From: Streptomyces syringium
GTDB taxonomy: Bacteria > Actinomycetota > Actinomycetes > Streptomycetales > Streptomycetaceae
Reading direction: 5' to 3'
NCBI RefSeq assembly: GCF_017876625.1
Contig: NZ_JAGIOH010000001.1
Location: forward strand, 5,973,501-6,037,500
Length of the DNA stretch: 64,000 bases
Shown: one piece after another, positions 14,301-21,786 of the stretch
Layout of the letters: each line of letters starts with the position of its first letter
How positions within the stretch are numbered: position 1 is the stretch's first letter
Made by a program: the position numbers and the translations under genes
Notes under the pieces: generated by a model
Databases searched by the model: none
What the model saw: the letters and a program-made list of their open reading frames with translations, nothing else
What the model was told of the DNA's origin: nothing

Positions 14301-17140
14301 GCCGTTCCCCCTTCGCCGTCGCCCAGGGCACGGTCGAGCTCGCGGCGCAGGATCGCCTGGAACGCGGCCACGTGCCGTGGGCCCATCAGTGTGTAGTGCT
14401 CGCCGGGTACGTCGAGGTAGCGGGCCGTCCCGGTGGTGTGTTCGTCCCAGCGGCGGAGTTCGTGGCGCAGCCAGTCCTCCTTGGTGCCGCGCAGCGGGAC
14501 CGCGTAGAAGACCGACATCGAGCGGACCGCGCCGCTGGGCTGATAGGTGCGGCCGAGGTCGGTGAGGCCGTCGGCCAGCTCGGCCCAGGCGTTGAACTTC
14601 CGCAGGTCCAGGTCCAGTTCGGTCAGGCGGCGCTTCGGTGCCAGGTCGATGATGCGGGCGAGCTGCTCCTCGCGGGTCAGGCCCCGGAGCAGGCCCGGCA
14701 GCTCCAGTGACTGCTTCTTGTCGATCAGAGCGAGGAAGAACGCGAGGTTGGCCGCGGTCTCGACGAAGTCGAGCTCCTCCATGCGGTACTTGATGTGCGG
14801 CGGCAGATTGAAGCTGCCGACGAAGTCCACGCGCTCGCCCTCGGACTCCAGGACCTTGGCGATCTCGAAGGCCACCGCCCCGCCGTAGGAGTACCCGGCG
14901 ACGGCGTACGGACCGTGCGGCTGTCTGCTCCTGATGGCCGCCACATAGGTGTCGACCATCTCCGTGAAGGAGGCGAACGGCTTCTCGTGCTCGTTGAAGC
15001 CGCGGGCGCGCAGGGCGTAGAACGGCCGGTCGTCCACGAAGTACTTCGCGAGGTTGACGAAGACCAGCACCTCGCCGACCCCGGGGTGCACACAGAACAG
15101 CGGTGTCTTGTCGCCGCTGGTCTGCAGGGGCACGATCGGGTCGTACGCCTGCCCGTCCGCCTCGCCGCGCCGCGCGAGCCGGGCGGCCAGCGCGCGGACC
15201 GTGGGGGCCGTGAGCAGGGTGACGACCTCCAGGTCCGTCACCCCGAGCCGCCGGGCGACCTGGTGGCGCAGTCGCAGGATGTCCAGGGACGTCCCGCCGA
15301 GGTCGAAGAAGCTCGCCGTGACACTGACGCGCGACGGCTCGGTGTCGAACATCTCGGCGTAGATCTCCGTCAGGATCCGCTCGGTCTCCCCCTCGGGCGC
15401 CGTGTAGCCGCCGAGGCGGCGCAGGGTGAGCTCGGCGACGCGCTCGACGGCCGCGTCGTACCGTCCGTCCTCCAGCCGGCGGCGCATCACCGCGCGCTGC
15501 GTCTTGCCCAGGCTGGTCTTCGGGAAGGCGGCCTTGGGCAGCGGGAGGACCAGGGCGGGGCGGAATCCCCAGTGCATCACCACGGTGGAGCGCACGGCGG
15601 TCAGCACGCGGTACAGCGCGGCCTCGTCGTCGGCGGGCGTCTCGCTGTGGAAGGCGATCACCAGCTGCTCGGTGTCGCTGCCGGCCGGGCGGATCGGGAA
15701 CGCGGTGACGTAGGACCGCGCGACCCCGTCGAGCTGCTCCAGCACGGTCTCGATCTCGTGGCTGAAGTAGTTGACGCCGTTGACGATGACGCAGTCCTTG
15801 CTCCGCCCGACGAGACTGAGCCGCCCCTCGTCGATCCGGCCGAGGTCACCGCTGCGGAACCAGCCGTCGGAGGTGAAGGCGTCGGCGGTGGCCCGGACGT
15901 CGTTGTAGTAACCGGGGGTGATCATGGGGCCGGACAGCTGGAGTTCACCGATCTCGCCCTCGGGCAGGGCGCGGTCCCGCTCGTCCGCGACCCTCATGCG
16001 CAGGCCCTCGACGGGGGTGCCCAGATTGGCGAACTCCCGGTCCCGGTCGGCCGCGGGGAAATGACGGGAGTAGACGCTGCCCGCGCAGGTCTCGGTCATC
16101 CCGAAGGCGGGCCACAGCGTGTCGGGCGCGAGGCCGAGGGGCGCGAAGCGGGCGAGGAACGCCTCGCCGGTCGCGCGGGGGACGGCCTCGCCGCCGCTGA
16201 TGACGTGCCGCAGCCGCGACAGGTTAAGCGGCTCCTCGGTGATGCGGTCGGCGGCCGCGTTCAGCATCCCCAGAAGGAAGTTGGGGGTGAACGTCATGGT
16301 GACGCCGTGGTGGGAGGCGAGCCGCAGGAACTCGGCGGGTTCGCCGATGACGACCCCGGGTTCGACGTGCAGCTGCCGGCTCCCGGCGTACAGCGGCAGC
16401 AGATGGCACTCCAGCAGCGCCGCCACATGGTCGAAGGAGACCCAGTTCAGTGTGGTGTCCGTGGCAGTGAGCCGGTGGTAGCCGTTCTTGCCGGCCATGG
16501 ACGCCAGCAGATTGGCGTGCGTGAGCCGCACCGCCTTGGAGTTGCCGGTGGAGCCGGAGGTCAGCATCAGCACCGCGGTGTCCTGCGGCTCCGCCTCGTG
16601 GAAGCGTTCGGCGGGCTGCTCCCCGTAGAGGGAGCCGAGGGTGGTGACGGTGATGTCCGCGGCCTGCGGGAGCTCGGCGTGTGCCGACTCGCCGGCAATC
16701 AGTAAGGGCTTGCCCAGGAGGGCGTCGACATGGGCCAGTTGGGCCGCCCAGCGCTCGGGGTCCCCGGCGGGCGGGGTCATGGGGCAGGGCACGAAACCGC
16801 CGAGCACACAGGCCCAGAAGGCGGTGAGGAACTCCTGCGGCCGGTCCAGCAGCAGGACCACGTTCTGCCGCGGGCGCACTCCCCGGGCGCGCAGCGCGGT
16901 GAGGACGCGACGGGCCTCGTCCAGCAGTTCCGGGTAGGTCTGGAAGTGCGAGGGGGCGCCGGCGCCGCCCCGGCAGTGGCGCAGACCGGAGTCGGGATGC
17001 TCGCGGGCGGCTCGCAGGAGGAGGCCCGCTATGGACCGGGTGTCCGTGGAAGTGCCGGTGCCGGATGTGCGGCATTCGGCCGCGAGATATGCGGGTACGG
17101 CGGTTTCGGGCATGGCGTTTTCGGGCGCGAGGATGGCCAT
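14297..17140 (-). CDS. A-T-TE synthetase (arylpyruvate/terphenyl synthetase type)
   Basis: 947 aa, three domains. Adenylation (~1-590): LMLTSGSTGNSKAV (A3), NWVSFDHVAALLE (A4), AFGMTETC (A5), RSGDLGRIDEGRLSLVGR (A7-A8) and TSLGKTQRA near A10. Thiolation with FFDLGGTSLDILRL (~613). Thioesterase (~665-940) with GYSYGG nucleophile elbow and GEHYTLM. No condensation domain. The NWxxFDHVAxL segment and domain order match fungal atromentin/TdiA-type and bacterial RalA/EchA-type enzymes, which activate arylpyruvates and dimerise two of them in the TE to a quinone or furanone. Product inferred, not shown. One TTA codon at 16703-16705 (residue 146) suggests bldA control. No cluster-type dyad motif was seen upstream, so this may be a separate small pathway. 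Confidence 0.85.
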   Translation of the reverse strand: MAILAPENAMPETAVPAYLAAECRTSGTGTSTDTRSIAGLLLRAAREHPDSGLRHCRGGAGAPSHFQTYPELLDEARRVLTALRARGVRPRQNVVLLLDRPQEFLTAFWACVLGGFVPCPMTPPAGDPERWAAQLAHVDALLGKPLLIAGESAHAELPQAADITVTTLGSLYGEQPAERFHEAEPQDTAVLMLTSGSTGNSKAVRLTHANLLASMAGKNGYHRLTATDTTLNWVSFDHVAALLECHLLPLYAGSRQLHVEPGVVIGEPAEFLRLASHHGVTMTFTPNFLLGMLNAAADRITEEPLNLSRLRHVISGGEAVPRATGEAFLARFAPLGLAPDTLWPAFGMTETCAGSVYSRHFPAADRDREFANLGTPVEGLRMRVADERDRALPEGEIGELQLSGPMITPGYYNDVRATADAFTSDGWFRSGDLGRIDEGRLSLVGRSKDCVIVNGVNYFSHEIETVLEQLDGVARSYVTAFPIRPAGSDTEQLVIAFHSETPADDEAALYRVLTAVRSTVVMHWGFRPALVLPLPKAAFPKTSLGKTQRAVMRRRLEDGRYDAAVERVAELTLRRLGGYTAPEGETERILTEIYAEMFDTEPSRVSVTASFFDLGGTSLDILRLRHQVARRLGVTDLEVVTLLTAPTVRALAARLARRGEADGQAYDPIVPLQTSGDKTPLFCVHPGVGEVLVFVNLAKYFVDDRPFYALRARGFNEHEKPFASFTEMVDTYVAAIRSRQPHGPYAVAGYSYGGAVAFEIAKVLESEGERVDFVGSFNLPPHIKYRMEELDFVETAANLAFFLALIDKKQSLELPGLLRGLTREEQLARIIDLAPKRRLTELDLDLRKFNAWAELADGLTDLGRTYQPSGAVRSMSVFYAVPLRGTKEDWLRHELRRWDEHTTGTARYLDVPGEHYTLMGPRHVAAFQAILRRELDRALGDGEGGTA

Positions 17141-17952
17141 GGTGTTATTCCAATTGCCTTTGCTGTGGGTTCACGTGGATGTAGTGCGCAAGATGGGCGT
17201 TACGGGGCCGGTTGCCGGAAGATGCGGGCCGGCCGGATGGGCCTCAGATCAGGCGCGCCATCGACTGTGAAAGGCAATTCCATGCCACGCGTCGGGTATG
17301 CCGATATACGGACACACTCATCCCCCCGGAGTGAATGTTGTCGAGTTCGGATCGAATAGGCTTCGAGCCGAGTGGAAGCTATCACGCGTTTTCGCTGCCG
17401 GTGCACGTTGCTTGAAAGCCGAATTATGTACGCGCTCGCCGATGGTTTAACGGTGATGCGGTCGCTGCGGCGCTGGTTTCGATGTTGCGTGTGATGCCCA
17501 TGTGCAGCTTGTGGTCACACGGTGACCGTAGTTCGGTGACGGGGTGACACGCGGGGCAATGGCCAGTAGAGGACAGGGTGGCTACGGAACGTGAGCGAGC
17601 CGTGATTTAGGGTGCGGAAACCGGAAAGATTTAATTCCGGTTGCGCCGAGAGGGGTGCAGCTTGCTGACAGTGGGCCGCCCCGGGCCGGGCCGGCCGCGG
17701 GAATGAGAATGGATCTCGGTCGTCCGCTCGCGGTCGCGTGCCGGATTCCGTCACATTGACCGGCCGGGGGGTGCGAACTATCGTCTCGGTGATCAACTGC
17801 GTTCCTTGCGTGTTCGGGCAGGTCCGATGACAATGAGGGACGCGCGCCGACCAGCCGGTTTGTTGTGCCTGTGGTGGGGTCACCGGATCCGTAATTGGTC
17901 GGCCCGGGTGGCTGTGTCGGCCGACAGGGTTCGGTAATCGGGGGTACGGGAA
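17141..17952. other. Long intergenic region between A-T-TE operon and regulators
   Basis: About 810 bp, partly less GC-rich than the genes. It contains AATTGCCTTT (17152-17161) and its exact complement AAAGGCAATT (17270-17279), 108 bp apart; the right copy also serves as a Shine-Dalgarno for a possible 25-codon ORF (17282-17359, +). A dyad motif lies at 17657-17667. Other short frames here have no coding character. Promoters for both flanking units must lie here but I cannot place them. Confidence 0.4.
17657..17667 (+). promoter_or_regulatory. Dyad motif GCAGCTTGCTG without clear -35
   Basis: Perfect copy of the cluster dyad, about 285 bp upstream of the first LuxR-type regulator. The base 9 bp downstream begins CGCCCC rather than a TTG-type -35, so this copy may be an autoregulatory operator rather than an activated promoter. 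Confidence 0.45.
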
Positions 17953-18780
17953 ATGGCTGGTACGCCGGTCGGTCCTACGGGGGCTGACGGAGCAGATCGG
18001 GCGAACCAGGGGGATCACGCCACGCGCGTGGAGCAGGCCCTGCTGGAAGCCGACGCTTTGATCGAATCCACACTTTCCTTGCACCAGGAGCGGTTCGAGG
18101 CCCCGGTGCTGCTCTCGCGCCTGGACGGCAATCTCGTCGCGGACGCCGTGGACCAGTTCCTCGACGGCGTACGGCACTCGGTGAGCGTCACCGTGACCGG
18201 AGCCGGAGCGTTCGTGGCGGCGGTCACGCACGCACTCGCGGAGCGCGCCCCGGAGGCTGCCGCCCGCAGTGGCTCCGGATCCGCCCCGCGGGTCGCGGTG
18301 CGGATGCTCTGGGCGGCGAACGCCGTGCCCGAACTGCTCGCCCTGGCCGACCAAGTGCGCGACGTACCCATGGAAATCAGGGTGGCCGAGGGGGAGATGC
18401 GCGAGCTGCTCGTCGTCGACGGAGCCGTGGCGCTGGTGCACTCGAAGGCCGCGAGCCCCGACGGGCACGCCGCCGTCGTGAAGGACCCCGCCGCGGTTCG
18501 AGCACTTGAACTCCTTTTCGCGGGTGCCTGGTCCGGGGCCCGCCCGCTCTCCGTGCATCTCGGGCTGGGCACCCGGCTGCGCACCGACATGGCGCGCAGG
18601 ATCCTCGAGAAGCTCCGCGCCGGCTACACCGACGAGGAGGCGGCGGGCGAGGTGGGCGTATCGCTGCGCACCTACCGCCGCCACGTCGCGGAGATCATGC
18701 GTGAACTCGACGCGACCTCGCGCTTCCAGGCGGGTGTACGCGCGGTGGAACTGGGGCTGCTGCCGGACAGGACCGTCTAG
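17953..18780 (+). CDS. LuxR-type HTH regulator (TrmB/phospholipase D-like N-half), paralogue 1
   Basis: 275 aa. The C-terminal ~65 residues form a LuxR/NarL-type HTH (ARRILEKLRAGYTDEEAAGE, VGVSLRTYRRHVAEIMRELD, SRFQAGVRAVELGLL). The N-terminal ~200 residues look like the TrmB/phospholipase-D-like sensor half of actinobacterial orphan LuxR proteins (HQERFEAPVLLSRL; VTVTGAGAFVAAV; MLWAANAVPELLAL). Such proteins are common pathway-specific activators in peptide clusters. It is followed by a 24-codon ORF and a paralogous regulator, probably one operon. Likely binder of the repeated dyad motif in this cluster; that link is inference. Confidence 0.85.
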   Translation: MAGTPVGPTGADGADRANQGDHATRVEQALLEADALIESTLSLHQERFEAPVLLSRLDGNLVADAVDQFLDGVRHSVSVTVTGAGAFVAAVTHALAERAPEAAARSGSGSAPRVAVRMLWAANAVPELLALADQVRDVPMEIRVAEGEMRELLVVDGAVALVHSKAASPDGHAAVVKDPAAVRALELLFAGAWSGARPLSVHLGLGTRLRTDMARRILEKLRAGYTDEEAAGEVGVSLRTYRRHVAEIMRELDATSRFQAGVRAVELGLLPDRTV

Positions 18781-18855
18781 GCGAGGAACGGCGCACTGAA
18801 CCGAGCGGGCACACTCGGACCACAGGCCGATCAACTACGGGGGAGAGGCGGACAC

Positions 18856-18930
18856 ATGCCACTGAACAGAAGCCGGCACGGCGGGAGACGCGGCGACCGA
18901 AGACGTCCGGCGAGCGGGGCGTGCCGATGA
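18856..18930 (+). CDS. Arg-rich 24-codon ORF coupled to regulator 2
   Basis: ATG 18856 is preceded by GGAGAGG at a good distance. The 24-residue product begins MPLNRSRHGG and is very rich in arginine. Its TGA (18928-18930) overlaps the ATG of the second regulator (18927) as ATGA. Regulator 2 has only a weak ribosome site of its own, so translation of this small ORF probably delivers ribosomes to it. It could be a leader peptide; no homologue is known to me. Confidence 0.5.
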   Translation: MPLNRSRHGGRRGDRRRPASGACR

Positions 18931-19748
18931 GCGCGCACGGAGCCCCCGAAGGCGACCTCGAGCAGGCGCTCCGCGAGATCCGGGCGTTGATCGAGACGGC
19001 CGTCAGCCAGCACCGCAGCCAGCTGACCGGCAGCCGGCTGATCGACACGGTCGACGGCGGATACGGCGAGATCCTCGACACCGCGCAGGAGCTGATCAAT
19101 GGCGCCGTGGAGAGCGTGGACATCATCCACGGCCGCAGCGTCGGACACGAGGGCCATCCACGGGAAGCCGAACGCGACCTGCTCTCCGACGCCCCCGACG
19201 CCGTCCGGGTGCGACTGCTCAGCTCGCCCGCCCTGCTGGACGAGTACTTTGTGCGCGAACAGGCCGGACGCCACCGCCCGGTGTCGATCCGGGTGGCCGG
19301 ACTTCCCCCGATCCAGGCGCTGATCGTCGACGGCTCCCGCGGCCTGGTGGTCGCAGAGTCCGCGCTCGGCCGCCGGGCCTCCGTCGTCCAGGCGCCGGAG
19401 ATCCTCCACGCCCTGCTCACCCTGGTCGAGGGCGTCTGGCGGGGAGCGGTGCCCGTGAACGACCGCATCTTCTTCGGCGACCAGTCACGGGCCGACCTCG
19501 CCCGGCAGATCCTCGGCGCGCTGCGCGCCGGCGTGACCGACGAGGTGGCCGCCAGGGAGCTGACCGTCTCGGTCCGCACCTACCGGCGCTACGTCGCCGA
19601 GATCATGACGCTGCTGGGCGCCCGCTCCCGCTTCCAGGCAGGCGTACGCGCGGCCGAGCTGAGGCTGCTGCCACCGTCCTGGACGACCGGCCCCTCGGGT
19701 TCCGGGCCGGGACGGACGGCACCGGACCGGTCCATGGCAGCTTCCTGA
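18927..19748 (+). CDS. LuxR-type HTH regulator, paralogue 2
   Basis: 273 aa, a paralogue of the preceding regulator. The HTH is nearly the same (ADLARQILGALRAGVTDEVA, LTVSVRTYRRYVAEIMTLLG, SRFQAGVRAAELRLL), and the N-half keeps the pattern HRSQLTGSRLIDTVDGGYGE ... VDIIHGRSV ... VRVRLLSSPALLDEYFV. A Pro/Gly/Ser-rich tail of ~25 residues is unique to this copy. Start chosen at ATG 18927 because of the ATGA overlap with the small ORF; GTG 18921 is an alternative. The end of the gene overlaps the cluster-type promoter of the acyltransferase gene. The pair may act as homo- or heterodimers on the dyad motif. Confidence 0.85.
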   Translation: MSAHGAPEGDLEQALREIRALIETAVSQHRSQLTGSRLIDTVDGGYGEILDTAQELINGAVESVDIIHGRSVGHEGHPREAERDLLSDAPDAVRVRLLSSPALLDEYFVREQAGRHRPVSIRVAGLPPIQALIVDGSRGLVVAESALGRRASVVQAPEILHALLTLVEGVWRGAVPVNDRIFFGDQSRADLARQILGALRAGVTDEVAARELTVSVRTYRRYVAEIMTLLGARSRFQAGVRAAELRLLPPSWTTGPSGSGPGRTAPDRSMAAS

Positions 19749-19786
19749 ACGGGCCGTTGCCCAAGGCACCGCGCGCACAGTTCCAT
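19737..19786 (+). promoter_or_regulatory. Cluster-type promoter of the acyltransferase/TEII unit
   Basis: GCAGCTTCCTG (19737-19747), 9 bp, TTGCCC (19757-19762), 18-bp spacer, TTCCAT (19781-19786). It overlaps the end of regulator 2. The ~145-nt leader that follows carries GGCATT...AATGCC and a strong hairpin at 19869-19897 just upstream of the start codon. Confidence 0.6.
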
Positions 19787-19868
19787 GGGATGCGAGGAAG
19801 GCATTTCACCCCACAGGGAATGCCTCTTGTCCGACGGCCCTACCCCTTCGTGAGCCGTCGTCGCATGG

Positions 19869-19897
19869 GCCCGGAGCCGCGAATGCGGCTTCCGGGC
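19869..19897 (+). terminator. Leader hairpin before the acyltransferase gene (attenuator or terminator)
   Basis: GCCCGGAGCCGC and GCGGCTTCCGGGC pair with one bulged T around a 4-nt loop, 40 bp upstream of ATG 19937 and downstream of the predicted promoter. It could end read-through from the regulators or act as an attenuator in the leader. Confidence 0.4.
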
Positions 19898-19936
19898 TCC
19901 ATGCCGTCCCATGACCTCTGTTCCTAAGGTGATTCG

Positions 19937-20860
19937 ATGAATCCGATGCCGATCGCCCTGGTATTTCCCGGACAGGGAACTCAGCGCCAAGGGATGGGTG
20001 AACCCTGGCGGGAGACCGCCTCCTGGTGCGTCACCGCCGAGGTATCCGAGGCAACCGGCGAGGACATATCCGAAATCCTTCTGCGCGCCTCCGACGAGGA
20101 CCTGCGCAGAACCGATCTCGCCCAACTCGCCGTCTTCACCGTCTCCGTGATGGCTCACGCCGAGGCGGTGCGCCGCGGTGCGATCGACGGCACCGTGGTC
20201 GCCTGCGCGGGGCACAGCCTCGGCGAGTACACCGCACTGACCGCGGCCGGTGTGCTGACCGTCCGTGAGGCCGCGGCGCTGGTCGCCGCCCGCGGCCGCG
20301 CCATGCGGGAGGCGGCACGGCAGCGCGAGGGCACCATGGGGGTCCTCGTCGCCGCGCCGCTGCCCGACGTGCGGCAACTCGTGGAGGAACTGCGCGAGTC
20401 GGGGGCCGAGGTGTGGGTGGCCAACATCAACGCCCCCGGTCAGACCGTGGTCTCCGGCACCGTCGAAGGCGTCGAGCGGGCCGCCGGGGCGGCGCCCTCC
20501 ATCGGAGCCAAGATGATCCGTCTGCGGGTGGGCGGCGCCTTCCACAGCCCGCTCATGGAGCCCGCCGCGGACGTCCTGTCCAGGGCCCTGAAGAACACCC
20601 TCTTCGCGCCTTCCCGCCTGCCGGTGGTCGCGAATGTGGACGCCGAGCCCTACGCCGGCATCTGCGACTGGCCGGCGCTCGGCGCCCGGCAGCTGACCGC
20701 CCCCGTGCTGTGGGAGGAAAGCGTGCGTACCCTCGTCGACCGGCTGGGCTGCCGCCGGCTGATCGAGCTGGGCCCGGGCAAGACCCTGGCCGGGCTGGTC
20801 CGCCGGATCTCCCCGGACACCCCGGTGCTGTCCGTGAACAGCCCCGACGTGCTGGGCTGA
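19937..20860 (+). CDS. Malonyl-CoA:ACP transacylase (FabD-like)
   Basis: 307 aa, the normal FabD length. Motifs: VFPGQGTQRQGMGE at the N-terminus, GHSLGEYTAL with the acyl-enzyme serine, and GGAFHSPLM with the catalytic histidine. It would load malonyl units onto the cluster ACP encoded at 24270 for chain extension by the ketosynthases. It is first in a two-gene unit with a type II thioesterase and is driven by a cluster-type promoter, which supports a dedicated rather than housekeeping role. Confidence 0.88.
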   Translation: MNPMPIALVFPGQGTQRQGMGEPWRETASWCVTAEVSEATGEDISEILLRASDEDLRRTDLAQLAVFTVSVMAHAEAVRRGAIDGTVVACAGHSLGEYTALTAAGVLTVREAAALVAARGRAMREAARQREGTMGVLVAAPLPDVRQLVEELRESGAEVWVANINAPGQTVVSGTVEGVERAAGAAPSIGAKMIRLRVGGAFHSPLMEPAADVLSRALKNTLFAPSRLPVVANVDAEPYAGICDWPALGARQLTAPVLWEESVRTLVDRLGCRRLIELGPGKTLAGLVRRISPDTPVLSVNSPDVLG

Positions 20861-20890
20861 CGCCCACCCGAGAGAGGAGACCGAAGCACC

Positions 20891-21646
20891 ATGGCAGTAG
20901 ACATCCGAAGCACCTGGCTGCGCCGGTTCACCACCCCGGCCCCACCCCGGCTGCGCCTGCTCTGCCTCCCGCACGCCGGGGGCTCAGCGAGCTTCTTCCA
21001 CCCCTGGGGGCGCGCCTTCGAGGACGACGTGGAGGTGATGGTCGCCCGCTATCCCGGGCGCCAGGAGCGGATCGCCGATCCGTTCGTCACCACCATGGAG
21101 GGGATGGCCGACGCGCTCGTCGAGGAGCTCGGGCCGTACACGGACACGCCGTTGGCCCTCTTCGGCCACAGCATGGGCGCCTCCATCGGCTACGAGCTGA
21201 CCCTGCGGCTGCGGGAGCGGTACGGCGTGGCACCCGCCGCGTTGCTGGTGTCCGGCCGTAAGCCGCCGCACCTGCTCACGCCCCGCACGACCGATCTCGA
21301 CGACGACGACAGCATCGTCGCCGAGGTCGGCCGGCTCGGTGGTGCCGATGCCGCCCTGCTGGCGGACCCCGACCTGCGTGAGCTCGTACTCCCCGCCATC
21401 CGGACGGACTTCCGCATCGTCGCCGACTACCCGGCCCGCCCCGGGGTCCCGCTGCCGTGCCCCGTCGTCGCGTACGTCGGAGACAGCGATCCCGATGTGG
21501 ACCCCGTGTCCGTCTCCGGCTGGTCCGACCTCGCCCCGGGGGGATTCGACATGGTGGTCCTGCCCGGCGACCACTTCTATCTGATCGACCGGCGGACGGA
21601 ACTCATCGCCGACATCCGCGCGCGACTGGAGGCGCTCCGTCCCTGA
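20891..21646 (+). CDS. Type II thioesterase
   Basis: 251 aa alpha/beta hydrolase of the GrsT/RifR type: CLPHAGGSASFF oxyanion region, ARYPGRQERI, the nucleophile elbow FGHSMGA, and a C-terminal GDHFYLI histidine. Enzymes of this type clear misloaded or stalled acyl groups from carrier proteins of PKS or NRPS lines. It is 30 bp behind the acyltransferase with a good ribosome site (AGAGGAGA). A second enzyme of the same family is encoded at 37220, so the pathway has two proofreading thioesterases. Confidence 0.9.
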   Translation: MAVDIRSTWLRRFTTPAPPRLRLLCLPHAGGSASFFHPWGRAFEDDVEVMVARYPGRQERIADPFVTTMEGMADALVEELGPYTDTPLALFGHSMGASIGYELTLRLRERYGVAPAALLVSGRKPPHLLTPRTTDLDDDDSIVAEVGRLGGADAALLADPDLRELVLPAIRTDFRIVADYPARPGVPLPCPVVAYVGDSDPDVDPVSVSGWSDLAPGGFDMVVLPGDHFYLIDRRTELIADIRARLEALRP

Positions 21647-21668
21647 CCGCACGAACCCACGACCGCAC

Positions 21669-21701
21669 GAGCCCCGACGGCGTCCGAAGCCGTCGGGGCT
21701 C
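21669..21701. terminator. Bidirectional terminator hairpin
   Basis: GAGCCCCGACGGC / GCCGTCGGGGCTC, 13-bp perfect stem, between the convergent thioesterase and MMPL genes. Confidence 0.85.
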
Positions 21702-21786
21702 TGTGCTGCCGGGGCAGCGGAGGAAGTGGCCGGCGGCCGGCACCACCAGGAACCTGGTCGTGCCGGCCGCCCGTCGAGTCGGAGCG

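Noticed and set aside
17504..17514. GCAGCTTGTGG as a further dyad-motif copy
   Set aside because: The right half-site is broken and no -35 follows at 9 bp; probably chance.
17582..17833. 83-aa minus-strand frame in the regulator upstream region
   Set aside because: No ribosome site, atypical composition and no motif; overlaps probable promoter DNA.
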